Below, piece after piece: positions 1 through 10,806 of a DNA stretch of 64,000 bases. Under the pieces are notes generated by a model. That model worked only from the letters and a program-made list of their open reading frames with translations, was not told where the DNA came from and did not search any database. Both the position numbers and the translations under genes were made by a program. Within the stretch, counting starts at the first letter, position 1. Every line of letters starts with the position of its first letter. The DNA is from Gonatopus flavifemur (Eukaryota > Arthropoda > Insecta > Hymenoptera > Dryinidae): NCBI GenBank assembly GCA_018340375.1, contig JAFFJZ010000013.1, positions 1,116,001 through 1,180,000 on the forward strand, written 5' to 3'.

Positions 1-47
1 TCGGGTATTTCCTATCAGGCCCGTGTATATTTTCCGATGCACCTACC

Positions 48-213
48 CTAGTAGAAATGCTCTAGGCATTAACGAGTTTTGTAACGCTTGCGCTAGCGGA
101 ATACTAGACACTTGCGAGTGCCTCACTGGATACTTCTGAACCACTCGTAAGTGTCTAGTATTCCGCTAGTTCAAGCGTTACAAAACTCGTGAATGCCTAG
201 GCGTTTCTACTAG
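48..213. mobile_element. Palindromic MITE with CTAGTAGAAA termini
   Basis: Two arms of about 72 bp (48-120 and 142-213) are near-perfect reverse complements around a ~21 bp spacer, so the segment can fold into one long hairpin. The arms start with CTAGTAGAAA and end with TTTCTACTAG. There is no coding capacity. The palindromic form and small size fit a MITE. The terminal bases resemble those of the hairpin at 42599-42718. Confidence 0.7.
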
Positions 214-904
214 GATATGTACCTGTTCGACCACTTAAGTACTCGGATATTATTTCATCATGCCCGGGTGTAATTACAGCTCGCCCGTGTATATTTTCCA
301 ATGTTCGTGTAGATTTCAGGACGCCCGTACGAGAATATTCGACCATTTGAGTACTTGAGGATTTTTTGATTGGGCCCGCGATGAAATTTCAGGCTGCTGG
401 TGTAGATATCCATGTCGCTTTGCGTCACTCTTCAATCAGCTGATGGCTTAGGCTTGCCTCGTCAAGGCTGTTACGCAATTCCTGCTCCCCTTTGAAGAAT
501 GAGAGCTCTCACTGGTCCTGTATTTTTCAGTTAGCCCAATTCGTGTCAATCTGAGAGCTTACTTGTGTATATTCCCACGTATCGTTATGTTGATAGTAAC
601 ACTTAAGCGTAGGGGGAAGTCAAATATCGATTTTTGAATGAAAATTTGAAATCTTATACTCATCCTCGATTGAATTGTTCCTTACTGCAACCGATGGTAA
701 TTCACAAGCTGAACTATGTGGATTTTTACGTTCACCGACACAAAAACTAAATCTTGAACTCATCTTGAAGTCGAATGACTGGCCTAGACCTGGGGTTTGA
801 AAGTTTCTACTAATTTCCGTTTCAAATTATCATTTTTACTTCCATGTTCCTTATGTATGAGGAAATCGATGTATTGTGATAGGGTCAAAAATCCATTAGG
901 CAGA
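214..904. other. No gene seen; degenerate direct repeats
   Basis: No coding region is recognised. Phrases such as CCCGTGTATATTTTCC occur at about 20 and 284, and TTCGACCA followed by an AGTACT-like string occurs at about 228 and 337, which suggests an old degenerate repeat around the hairpin. The rest looks unique. Confidence 0.4.
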
Positions 905-1990
905 CGGGGATATTTCCCCTTTGTCAAACGCTCTAGAACGTTATAAAAATTCGATTTTCAAAAATGTCCGTGCGTGTGTGCGTGGACACGATTCTTTGGC
1001 ACACGATAACTCTCCACAGAATGCTCCGATTGGAATAATTTTCCGCCAACATGTTCGTCTCAGTGAGGACACGAGGCCTATTGATTTCGATATCGATCGG
1101 ATAACGCGTTTTGAAAATATTCCGGAATATTGTTTGAGAAATTGTGTCATATTGCGACTGCGCATATCTTCGCTTTGTGTCATCCGATTGTAATCAAATT
1201 GATCCCACGCTTCAGTTATAATCACATAGTGATCCTGTATAAAGTTTCATCTCAATCGATTGGAAAATGTGGAAAACCTTTTTTCACGATCCACATAATA
1301 TGACGGTATTTTGGAAGCGTGCCTTTCCTCTGTTTGTATCATCAGAATGACATTGAATTCTGAGCATACAATCAATTCGTGAGATGTTAATTGAGTTATA
1401 TAAATTTCAGGCATATCGAAATTGGGGGAAAAAAAGTGTAAGCATTACACATTAAAAGAAAATTTAGAAATTCCGTGAATGCCGCTATTATGCGGATATC
1501 ATCCGTTTCTATCATCCAATCGTGATGAAATTTCTACCACACTTATATGCAGGGTCAATAGTGGCCCCATCTAAGTTTCAACCTGATCCTTACGAGCAAA
1601 CTGGATGGGGAAAGGAAACATGTTTTCGAAAATTGTAATCTCGCGACCGCTCGTATTTGCGCTTCTTGTTATCCGATATCTGAATCTGATGAAATTTATA
1701 CCACGTTTCATCCACGATTCCATAGTAGTTACATACAAGTTGCATCACAATTGGTGGAAAACTGTGAAGAGAATTTGTTTGCTCAGTTTGGAGGAAGAAG
1801 TTGTTGTTCGTTCTGTGTGACATCTATTCCTTATGAATATATGGAGGACATGGAAGTAATGTATGGTTCTCCATACCGATTTTTTATGGACCGTATCGAA
1901 ACGAAGAATCGCTCGTATAGATTTTTTAGCCCCTTTGTGAACCTGTACGAGCTGAGCCCCCGGAGTGAACGAAGACATTTTTTTTATGGC
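905..1990 (-). repeat. Dispersed ~160 bp repeat family, minus-strand copies
   Basis: Read on the minus strand this stretch repeats a loose unit: a 'TGGTATAAATTTCAT' phrase, an 'ATCGGATAAC' phrase and then 'GATATGCGCG..CGC'. The equivalent of the last phrase occurs near 1160, 1493 and 1650, giving steps of about 157-166 bp or twice that. The same unit is found on the + strand at 30050-30790 and 37625-37930. No protein is recognised; small ORFs here are repeat sequence. Confidence 0.55.
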
Positions 1991-2029
1991 ATCCGGGAGA
2001 ACATGGTTAGTACCTGATTGGACCACAAG

Positions 2030-3425
2030 AAATTTCGTTTGTACCTCAAAAATAAAAAAGTTACAAAAATTTGAAAAAATTGGTTGCCCCCGACTTTCAC
2101 CAATTTTAATGGATGATAGCTCATTTGGAAGTTCTTGGGACGTAGATGATTGTACCACGAAGTATTTTCCGGAAAAGTCGAGGAGGGGGGAGTTACGAGC
2201 AAACAACTGATTTTACATGGAAAAAAATTTTTTTTCGAACTTGAAAGAATCATACAGAACTGGCCCTGACTAGGACAACTTTTATATGTATGAATTATTG
2301 TTCAAGGACCTCCCAAGGATATTCCCTGCAAGTTTCGTCGTTTGTACCTCCTTGGTTCGGAAGTTATGCACCTCAGAATATATAAAAATGAGGATTTTCG
2401 AACTTTGGAAAATCATACAAAATTGCCTCTGACTAGGGCAACTTTGATATGGATGAATTATTGTTCAAAGACCTCCCAAGAATATTCTCTGCGGATTTTA
2501 TCCTTTGTACCTCCTTGGGTCGGAAGTTGAGAACCTTAGAGGGGATGAAAATGAGAATTTCCGAACTCTGGAAAATCATACAGGATTGCCCCTGACTGGG
2601 GCAACGTTGATATGGATGAATAATTGTTCAAGGACTCCTCGAGGATAGTCTCTGCAAGTTGCATCGTTTGTACCTCCTTGGTTCGGAAGTTATGAACCCT
2701 AGAATATATAAAAATGAGGATTCTCGAACTTTGAAAAATCATACATAATTGCCTCTGACTGAGGCGACTTTTATATGGATGAATTATTGTTCGAGGACCT
2801 CCCAAGGATATTCCCTGCAAGTTTCATCGCCCTTACCTCCTCGGTTCGGAAGTTATGAACCTTAGAATATATAAAATGAGAATTAGAGAAATTTGAGAAA
2901 TCATACAGAATTGCCCCTGACTGGGGAAACTTTTATGAGGATGAATTATTGTTCAAGAACCTCCCAAGGATAGTCTCTGCAAGTTTCGTCGTTTGTACCT
3001 CCTTGGTTCGGAAGTTATGAACCTCACAATATAAAAAAATGAGAATTTGAGAACTTTGCAAAATCATACAGAAGTGCCCCTGACTGGGGCAACTTTTATA
3101 TGGAGGAATTATTGTTCGAGGACTTCCCAAGGATATTCCCTGCGAGTTTCATCGTTTGTACTTCCCCGGTTCGGAAGTCATGAACCGTAGAATATATGAA
3201 AATGAAAATTTGAGAACTTTGAGGAATCATACAGAATTGCCCCTGACTGGGGCAACTTTCATCTGGATGAATTATTGTTCATGGACCTCCCAAGGATATT
3301 TCCTGCCAGTTTCATCGTTTGTACCTCCTCGGTTCGGAAGTTATGAACCTTAGAATATACAAATGAGGATTTTCGAACTTTGAAAAATCATACAGAATTG
3401 CCCCTGACTGGGGCGACTCTTATAT
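2030..3425. repeat. 163-bp tandem repeat array
   Basis: The string TGAATTATTGTTC recurs at 2291, 2454, 2617, 2780, 2942, 3105 and 3268, a period of 162-163 bp. Each unit also contains 'GCCCCTGACTGGGGCAAC', a self-complementary core, and 'TACCTCCTTGGTTCGGAAG'. The well-conserved array runs from about 2231 to 3425. A more diverged copy of the unit precedes it at about 2030-2230. Short ORFs on both strands are by-products of the repeat. Confidence 0.85.
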
Positions 3426-3690
3426 GTGTTACGAAGTGAGAATGTGTTGTTCCACTTCGTCGCAATTCTTTTCTTATTTCTTCCGAAACGACCCGAGCGG
3501 CTAGATCGAATCGAACGTATGGGTCTACTCTGTTCTAAGCTTGCTAAGGAATTTGAGGTTCCAAAGTGGCACCCGTAGCCTGTTTATACGATTATAGTGA
3601 TCCAGCTCATGAATCTGTTAGATAAATTGACAGAAGGGGTATGCGATGGGAGGAATGAAGAAGACTCCAAGTACGATAATTTTATATATA

Positions 3691-5721
3691 CAGGGTGGGG
3701 CATTTAAAGTGTCGCGGGCGTTTTTTCCAAAAATAAAATGAGATACGAGAAAATTTTGCGGACAAAAGTTGTAGGGTACCGAGGGGGACATCCGATGGTG
3801 GCCTTGGCTTTGACCTCAAATCTCATCTTCAAGGGCATTCTGAGATCAACTCTTGTTTTTTGAATAGCATCTCATATTTTTTACTGCAGATTTGGATTCT
3901 AGGTCAAAAACCAAGAAACTTTTGTCTGAACCATTTTCCTGAAATCCGCAAAAATGGCGCTCTAATCGATATTGTTCCATACTGAATCTGACATTAGAAT
4001 AACTCGGAAACGAAGGGTCTTGGAGGAGAATGTTTCGGACAAAAGTTGTCTGATTCCAAGGGGGACCCCTTGAACTGAAACGGAGGTGATGGGGTATAAC
4101 AGACAAAACACCACACATTTCAATCGTCTACATCACTTGGATAATTTTGATGCAGTAGATGCTCAAGATGATGGCCTTCGACTTCAATACACATTTCAAA
4201 ACGTTTTACAAAAGATTGCTGAACTCGTGCTAAAATATCTTCATTGATGCTCGCGCATGCATTGATGATTCGTTGACGCATATTCTCAGGTGTAGTCGGT
4301 GCTTGTTGATAAACTGTATCTTTTATGTATTCCCATAAAAAAAAATCTGGAGAAGTAAGATCCGGAGAACGGGCAGGCCAATGAACTGGTCCACGACGTC
4401 CTATCCATCGTCCAGGATAATCTCTGTCCAATATTTCTCGAGCTGTGACTGCATAATGGGATGGACAACCATCGTGTTGATACCACATATTCAATCGTTC
4501 CTGAATAGGTATGTCTTCAAGTAATGTTGGAAGTACTTGATCTAAGAAATGTCTGTACTTCTCTCCATTTAGCGTATCTGCAATGAAGTACGGTCCAATT
4601 ACTCGAGATCGGAAAATACCACACCAAACATTCACAGCCCTTTGTCTTTGATGCTCTACTTGACGTAACCATCTTGGATTTTCTGTCGCTCAGTAATGCA
4701 TATTATGTCGATTGACTTGACCATGATTGCTGAACGTCGACTCATCAGAAAATAATATGTTGATGAAGTTGTTATTGTGCATTTGCGCTAGACCCCATCG
4801 ACAAAACTGTACACGATTTTCGAAATCATCACCGTGAAGGTCTTGATGCAAACAAATGTGATACGGATGGAATTCGTGACGTTTCAGTATTCGAAGAACA
4901 CTTCTTCGAGGAATTCCCGAATGGAGTTCAATTTCACGAGAGCTCACGTGTGGATTATTGGCTACTGCAGCTAGTACATTAACTTCCGCATTTTCTCCGC
5001 TAACAGTTCTCATTCGATATCGTTTTTCCCTTGTAACACTTCCCGTTTCTGAGAATAATTTTGTAATGCGTTGAAAATACCTAATGGATGGCGTTGTTCT
5101 TTCAGGAAATCGTTCTGCATACAAGTCATATGCTTGTCTGGGGTTCTTATGCACTTCACCGTAAATGTAGATCATATCGATCTTTCCAGAAACCGTGTAT
5201 CGGATATCCATGATTTTCAATTTGTCATAAACCAAGTAATAATCAAATGTAACTGACAAACTGACTTTCAAAATCGTGAATTTTCACTGAACCCCGTCGT
5301 GTGTTTACATCGCGTGAGCTCTGAATGGTGGTAATGTAGACGACTGAAATGTGTTGTGTATTGACAACTTTTGTACGAAACATTATTTTGCAAGACCCTT
5401 CGTTTTCGAGTTATTCGAATGTCAGATTCAAAATGGAACAATATCGATTAGAGCGCCATTTTTGCGGATTTCAGGAAAATGGTTCAGACAAAAGTTTCTT
5501 GGTTTTTGACCTAGAATCCAAATCTGCAGTAAAAAATATGAGATGCTATTCAAAAAACAAGAGTTGATCTCAAAATGCCCTTGAAGATGAGATTTGAGGT
5601 CAAAGCCAAGGCCACCATCGGATGTCCCCCTCGGTACCCTACAATTTTTGTCCGGAAAATTTTCTCGTATCTCACTTTATTTTTGGAAAAAACGCCCGCG
5701 ACACTTTGAATGCCCCACCCT
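3691..5721 (-). mobile_element. DD41D IS630-Tc1-mariner element, copy A (minus)
   Basis: A ~2.03 kb element begins CAGGGTGGGGCATTTAAAG and ends with the reverse complement of that end, inside TATATA tracts, so a TA target is plausible. The long terminal inverted repeats, about 370 bp, run from 3691 to roughly 4060 and from about 5345 to 5721, each including an A-rich TTTTTTCCAAAAATAAA block. A transposase pseudogene lies between them on the minus strand. The next copy (5733-7724) lies in the opposite orientation only 11 bp away. Confidence 0.85.
4120..5211 (-). pseudogene. DD41D transposase pseudogene, one internal stop
   Basis: A cut-and-paste transposase of the IS630-Tc1-mariner superfamily. 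The N-terminus (IYGEVHKNPRQAYDLYAERFP) matches the DUF4817 helix-turn-helix of arthropod transposases. The catalytic motifs are visible: first Asp in LFSDEST, second in YQHDGCPSHY, third in LTSPDFFLW. I count 41 residues between the second and third Asp, hence DD41D. A TGG-to-TGA change at 4690-4692 truncates the frame after the NRHNMHY motif, but the frame resumes without a shift to 4120. The start at 5211 is the Met nearest the conserved domain; an upstream in-frame Met at 5271 is also open. The copy at 6219 has Trp where this one has the stop. Confidence 0.85.
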
Positions 5722-5732
5722 ATATATATACA

Positions 5733-7724
5733 CAGCGTTTTTTCCAAAAATAAAGTGAGATACGAGAAAATTTTTCGGACAAAAATTGTAGGGTACCGAG
5801 GGGGACATCCGATGGTGGCCTTGGCTTTGACCTCAAATCTCATCTTCAAGGGCATTCTGAGATCAACTCTTGTTTTTTGAATAGCATCTCATATTTTTTA
5901 CTGCAGATTTGGATTCTAGGTCAAAAACCAAGAAACTTTTGTCTGAACCATTTTCCTGAAATCCGCAAAAATGGCGCTCTAATCGATATTGTTCCATTTT
6001 GAATCTGACATTCGAATAACTCGGAAACGAAGGGTCTTGCAAAATAATGTTTCGTACAAAAGTTGTCAATACACAACACATTTCAGTCGTCTACATTACC
6101 ACCATTCAGAGCTCACGCGATGCAAACACACGACGGGGTTCAGTGAAAATTCACGATTTCGAAAGTCAGTTTGTCAGTTACATTTGATTATTACTCGATT
6201 TATGACAAATTGAAAATAATGGATATCCAATACACGGTTTCTGGAAAGATCGATATGATCTACATTTACGGTGAAGTGCATAAGAACCCCAGACAAGCAT
6301 ATGACTTGTATGCAGAACGATTTCCTGAAAGAACAACGCCATCCATTACGTATTTTCAACGCATTACAAAATTATTCTCAGAAACGGGAAATGTTACAAG
6401 GGAAAAACGACATCGAATGAGAACTGTTAGCGGAGAAAATGCGGAAGTTAATGTACTAGCTGCAGTAGCCAATAATCCACACGTGAGCTCTCGTGAAATT
6501 GAACTCCATTCGGGAATTTCTCGGAGAAGTGTTCTTCGAATACTGAGACGTCACAAATTCCATCCGTATCACATTTGTTTGCATCAAGACCTTCACGGTG
6601 ATGATTTCGAAAATCGTGTACAGTTTTGTTGATGGGGTCTAGCGCAAATGCACAATAACAACTTCATCAACATATTATTTTCCGATGAGTCGACGTTCAC
6701 CAATCATGGTCAAGTCAATCGACATAATATGCATTACTGGGCGACAGAAAATCCAAGATGGTTACGTCAAATAGAGCATCAAAGACAATGGGCTGTGAAT
6801 GTTTGGTGTGGTATTTTTCGATCTCGAGTAATTGGACCGTACTTCATTGCAGATACGCTAAATGGAGAGAAGTACAGACATTTCTTAGATCAAATACTTC
6901 CAACATTACTTGGAGACATACCTATTCAGGAACGATTGAATATGTGGTATCAACGCGATGGTTGTCCATCCCATTATGCAGTCACAGCTCGAGAAATATT
7001 GGACAGAGATTATCCTGGACGATGGATAGGACGTCGTGGACCAGTTCATTGGTCTGCCCGTTCTCCGGATCTTACTTCTCCAGATTTTTTTTTATGGGGA
7101 TACATAAAAGATACAGTTTATCAACAAGCACCGACTACACCTGAGAATATGCGTCAACGAATCATCAATGCATGCGCGAGCATCAATGAAGATATTTTAG
7201 CACGAGCTCAGCAATCTTTTGTAAAACGTTTTGAAATGTGCCATCATTTTGAGCATCTACTGCATTAAAAATATCCAAGTGATGTAGACGATTGAAATGT
7301 GTTGTGTTTTGTCTGTTATACCCCATCACCTCCGTTTCAGTTCAAGGGGTCCCCCTTGGAATCAGACAAGTTTTGTCCGAAACATTCTCCTCCAAGACCC
7401 TTCGTTTTCGAGTTATTCTAATGTCAGATTCAGTATGGAACGATATCGATTAGAGCGCCATCTTTGCGGATTTCAGGGAAATGGTTCAGACAAAAGTTTC
7501 TTGGTTTTTGACCTAGAATCCAAATCTGCAGTAAAAAATATGAGATGCTATTTAAAAAACAAGAGTTGACCTCAGAATGCCCTTGAAGATGAGATTTGAG
7601 GTCAAAGCCAAGGCCACCATCGGATGTCCCCCTCGATACCCTACAATTTTTGTCCGAAAAATTTTCTCGTATCTCATTTTATTTTTGGAGAAAACGCCCG
7701 CGACACTTTAAATGCCCCACCCTG
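5733..7724 (+). mobile_element. DD41D IS630-Tc1-mariner element, copy B (plus)
   Basis: A second copy of the same ~2 kb element, inverted relative to copy A. Its 3' end carries the full terminal sequence ending in GCCCCACCCTG at 7724, followed by a (TA)n tract. Its 5' end keeps only CAG and then CGTTTTTTCC, so about 26 bp of the outer terminal repeat (the part containing GGTGGGGCATTTAAAG) is missing at the junction with copy A. Outside that gap the arms of A and B are almost identical, forming a ~4 kb palindrome centred near 5727. Confidence 0.85.
6219..7268 (+). pseudogene. DD41D transposase pseudogene, two internal stops
   Basis: The same transposase as in copy A, with DUF4817-type N-terminus, LFSDEST, YQRDGCPSHY and LTSPDFFLW motifs. 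The frame is broken by TGA at 6630-6632, where copy A has CGA (Arg), so this is a CpG-type C-to-T change. It reopens in the same frame and reaches TAA at 7266-7268, where copy A has CAA. A few codons before that, a short in-frame deletion removes four residues relative to copy A. Since A and B carry different stops, they decayed separately after duplication. Confidence 0.85.
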
Positions 7725-8315
7725 TATATATATATATATATACTCGATTATATTCACATTCAAAGGAGAGGATACAGATACAATATGATTTGTTCGGTTG
7801 ACAGGAAGAATTGAGCAGCGTAATGTGTCAGAGTAAGTGTGTGTATACAGGGTGTCCCATTCCAATTTTTATATCGGAATAACTGAAAAACGAGGAGTTC
7901 TGGAGGAAAATGTTCCCAACAAAAGTTGTGAGATTCCGAGAGGGACATCTGATGGTGACCTTGACTTTGACCTCGGATCTCAACTCCAAGGTCATTCAGA
8001 GGTCAACTTTCGTTTTTTGAACGGAATCCCCTCTTTTTGACTGCAGATTCGGATTTGACGTTGGAAAACAAGAAACTTTTGTCTGAATCATTTTTCCGAA
8101 TTCCGCACAGATGGCGCTCTAGTCGATAAAAAATGAGTTTCATGAAACACTCGTATTGCTTTCTGTGTAAAACGACATTTAACTCTACGGTGTTTTTTTT
8201 CAGCTTCTGAGGATTACCGTCGCCATTAGAGTTACCCAATGTGAACCACGAGAAGGTTTAGCGATCGGATTTTGCACATCTTTGTGGCCCTGAAGAGGGC
8301 CGATTGTCTGGACTG

Positions 8316-8488
8316 CTCTCTAAATACGGTAAAGTGGAAATTCAACTCGAACGGAAAGATAGGATCCCTTTTGGCTGCCTGAAAAGTGAATTCCCACTGC
8401 AACAGAGTGGAATTCCACTCTTTAGGCAGTCAGAAGGAAACTTATCTTTCTTTTCGAGTGGAATTTCCACTCTTCCGCATTTGAAGAG
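8316..8488. mobile_element. Palindromic MITE inside copy C
   Basis: Two ~80 bp arms, from CTCTCTAAATACGGTAAAG to its near complement ending in TTTGAAGAG, meet near 8400 at CCCACTGCAACAGAGTGG. The palindrome is built of short GTGGAATTCCACT-like phrases. It sits between the left terminal repeat and the transposase stop codon. It has no coding potential. Confidence 0.6.
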
Positions 8489-8540
8489 TGTAGAGGTGTG
8501 TAATTTCCCACGACAAACGCTCTGCAATATGTATGAAAAT

Positions 8541-9590
8541 TCACCGTATCAAATGTTCGATATTTGCACCGTTGAACTGTTGGCATAACTCAATTCGTCT
8601 CTGAAAATGTGGTTCAAACGACAAAAGCACATGACGTGGAATTGTTCGGCAGACAGTTCGTATTCGGATTTTCATGTCATCTCTGGTCGTTGGTGGTCTT
8701 TCATAAACTACATCTTTGATGAAACCCCATAAGTAAAGATCCAAAGGGGTAAGATCCGAAGACCTAGCGAGCCAGGCGACGTATCCACCGCGACCAATCC
8801 ATCTTTGTGGGTAAGGTATGTTCAAGAAATTTCTGACAATTGCAGCGTTATGAGGTGGTGCCCCATCATGTTGAAGCCACATCCTGTTCCGTGTGTAGAG
8901 ATCAACATCTTCCAACATCGTTGGTAATTCGTCCCGAATCAATTGCAGATAATTTTCGTTCCTAACAGTATGTTTGAAGAAATTAGGACCAATGATCTGA
9001 CCATTCAAAATCCCACACCACACATTCAGAGTCCAGCGATGTTGATTGTCAACTTGTCGATGCCATCTGGGATTTTCCATTGACCAATAATGACAATTAT
9101 GTCTGTTCATAACACCGTTACCGTCAAATGTTGCCTCATCACTAAACATCACGTAATTGAAAAAACCAGGCGGTTGCTCCGAGGCCCATTGACAGAATTC
9201 AACCCTACGTCTAAGATCATCTTCACCTAATGCTTGCACCAATGTAATGTGGTAAGGATGATATTCACCAGATCTCAGTATGCGGTGTGCCGTTGATGTT
9301 GGGATCCCTAATTGGTGCTCGATTTGTCCGGTAATAATGTGAGGATTCAGGTGCACCATTCCTAAAACGGCTACTGAGCATGCATCCATACGATTTCCAT
9401 CATAACGCCTTCTGACTCGTCGGGTATTCATTCTTCTAACTCGTCTTTTTATTGAGCGTATCACCTGAAGTGAAGGCTGGCGTCTATTTGGATACCTCTC
9501 TCGATACAATCCTGATGCTGCAGCGTAATTACGTCGACATTCTCCTCGTATCAGGAGAATATCAAGTATCTCACCCCAAGGATAATCCAT
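8541..9590 (-). CDS. DD41D transposase, apparently intact (349 aa)
   Basis: A Tc1-mariner-superfamily transposase that would excise and reinsert its element at TA sites. From the Met at 9590 it has a DUF4817-like helix-turn-helix (residues 1-45), an Arg-rich linker (50-63), a second HTH (about 75-110) and the catalytic domain: Asp151 in FSDEATF, Asp242 in LQHDGAPPH and Asp284 in LTPLDLYLW. The Asp242-Asp284 gap is 41 residues, so DD41D. The frame is open for another 58 codons upstream to 9764, but that part looks like untranslated leader, so 9590 is preferred. One oddity is ARSSDLT where relatives have ARSPDLT. No stop or frameshift is seen, making this the best candidate for an encoded transposase here. 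Confidence 0.85.
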   Translation of the reverse strand: MDYPWGEILDILLIRGECRRNYAAASGLYRERYPNRRQPSLQVIRSIKRRVRRMNTRRVRRRYDGNRMDACSVAVLGMVHLNPHIITGQIEHQLGIPTSTAHRILRSGEYHPYHITLVQALGEDDLRRRVEFCQWASEQPPGFFNYVMFSDEATFDGNGVMNRHNCHYWSMENPRWHRQVDNQHRWTLNVWCGILNGQIIGPNFFKHTVRNENYLQLIRDELPTMLEDVDLYTRNRMWLQHDGAPPHNAAIVRNFLNIPYPQRWIGRGGYVAWLARSSDLTPLDLYLWGFIKDVVYERPPTTRDDMKIRIRTVCRTIPRHVLLSFEPHFQRRIELCQQFNGANIEHLIR

Positions 9591-9782
9591 GATATTGAGA
9601 GAAGAAAAGAATCCAGAAAAGAGAAGAATTGAGAAGAGAATTTGTGAATGAATACAGGATATTAAACATTTCGTTTCACTTATGTTTGTAAACAATGCTC
9701 TAGTACGACCTTCCTTGTTCATGATAAACACAAGTATTGTTGTGTACTTGCGTACATAATACATTTAGCAACAATTCGCAGT

Positions 9783-9839
9783 AACGGTACTACGAATAGA
9801 CATAATTGTCAATATTGGTCGATGGAAAATCCCAGGGCC
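9783..9839 (+). pseudogene. Fragment of a second DD41D transposase, opposite strand
   Basis: On the + strand these 19 codons read like the block after the first catalytic Asp of copy C (NRHNC-YWSMENPR), with Gln in place of His. It lies just upstream of the copy C transposase, facing the other way. It is too short to stand alone and must be the remnant of another copy left by deletion or template switching. Confidence 0.75.
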
Positions 9840-10276
9840 ACAAAGATATGCAAGATCCGATCGCTAAACCTCCTCGTGGTGCACATTGGGTAAATCTAAT
9901 GGCGACGGTCATCCTCAGAAGCTGAAAAAAACACCGTAGAGTTAAATGTCGTTTTACACAGAAAGCAATACGAGTGTTTCATGAAACTCATTTTTTATCG
10001 ATTAGAGCGCCATCTGTGCGGAATCCGGAAAAATGATTCACACAAAAGTTTCTTGTTTTCCAACGTCAAATCTGAATCTGCAGTCGAAAAGAGGGGATCT
10101 CATTCGGGAAACGAGAGTTGACCTCTGAATGACCTTGAAGTTGAGATCCGAGGTCAAGGGCAAGGTCATCATCAGATGTCCCCTTCGGAATCTTACAACT
10201 TTTGTTCGAAACATTTTCCTCCAGAACTCCTCGTTTTTCAGTTATTCCGATATAAAAATTAAAATGGGACACCCTG

Positions 10277-10806
10277 TATATATATATATAAGCGGATGTA
10301 TCAACATGACGTTGAATTCTTCGATAACATCAATCAGGGTATTTTTTTTATTCGTATTGAGACTATCAAATTATCAATTCATTCAAGGAATTGAGAAATA
10401 GATGTAGCAGAATTTCATTGGTTCCTCAAGTGAAATGAGGGAAGAGTGAGTGAGACAGTGACATCCGAAGTTATGAGACTCATCGAATTTTCATTCGTTG
10501 GCAGCTTACGTAGTATTATTCGTTCATTGGTCTACGTTGGATGGATTATCTGATTGAATTTATCCGTTCGATGAATAGATATCTGCATCCCAGGTTGTCG
10601 GTGGAAAAGAGCTCGAAGAAAGTTCTCCGGTAACATTTTGTGTAAGATAATGATATACTATCATTTTATACATGGAATCTGTAAGAATTTATGAAGAGTC
10701 GAATGGATTGGGTTATGATTTATAGATTTCTCAAGAATAGTCATCAAAGTGTTATCATATCACTGAAAATTTCTGGATTGGATATATACATATACATACG
10801 CATATA
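10277..10806. other. No gene seen between two elements
   Basis: After a short (TA)n tract the sequence up to 10806 shows no recognisable gene or repeat. It looks like the host DNA into which copy C and the 10807-12103 element both inserted. Confidence 0.4.

Larger units (their letters stand above)
7848..10276 (-). mobile_element. DD41D element, copy C, long TIRs
   Basis: A 2.43 kb element bounded by CAGGGTGTCCCATT at 7848 and its complement ending at 10276, both flanked by TATA. The terminal inverted repeats are about 425 bp (7848-8275 and 9853-10276). They share general design with copies A and B (TTTTGTCTGAA, ATGGCGCTCTA and GACCTC motifs), so the families are related but distinct. It holds an open transposase gene on the minus strand, a palindromic insert (8316-8488) and, next to the transposase start, a small piece of a second transposase on the + strand (9783-9839). 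Confidence 0.85.
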
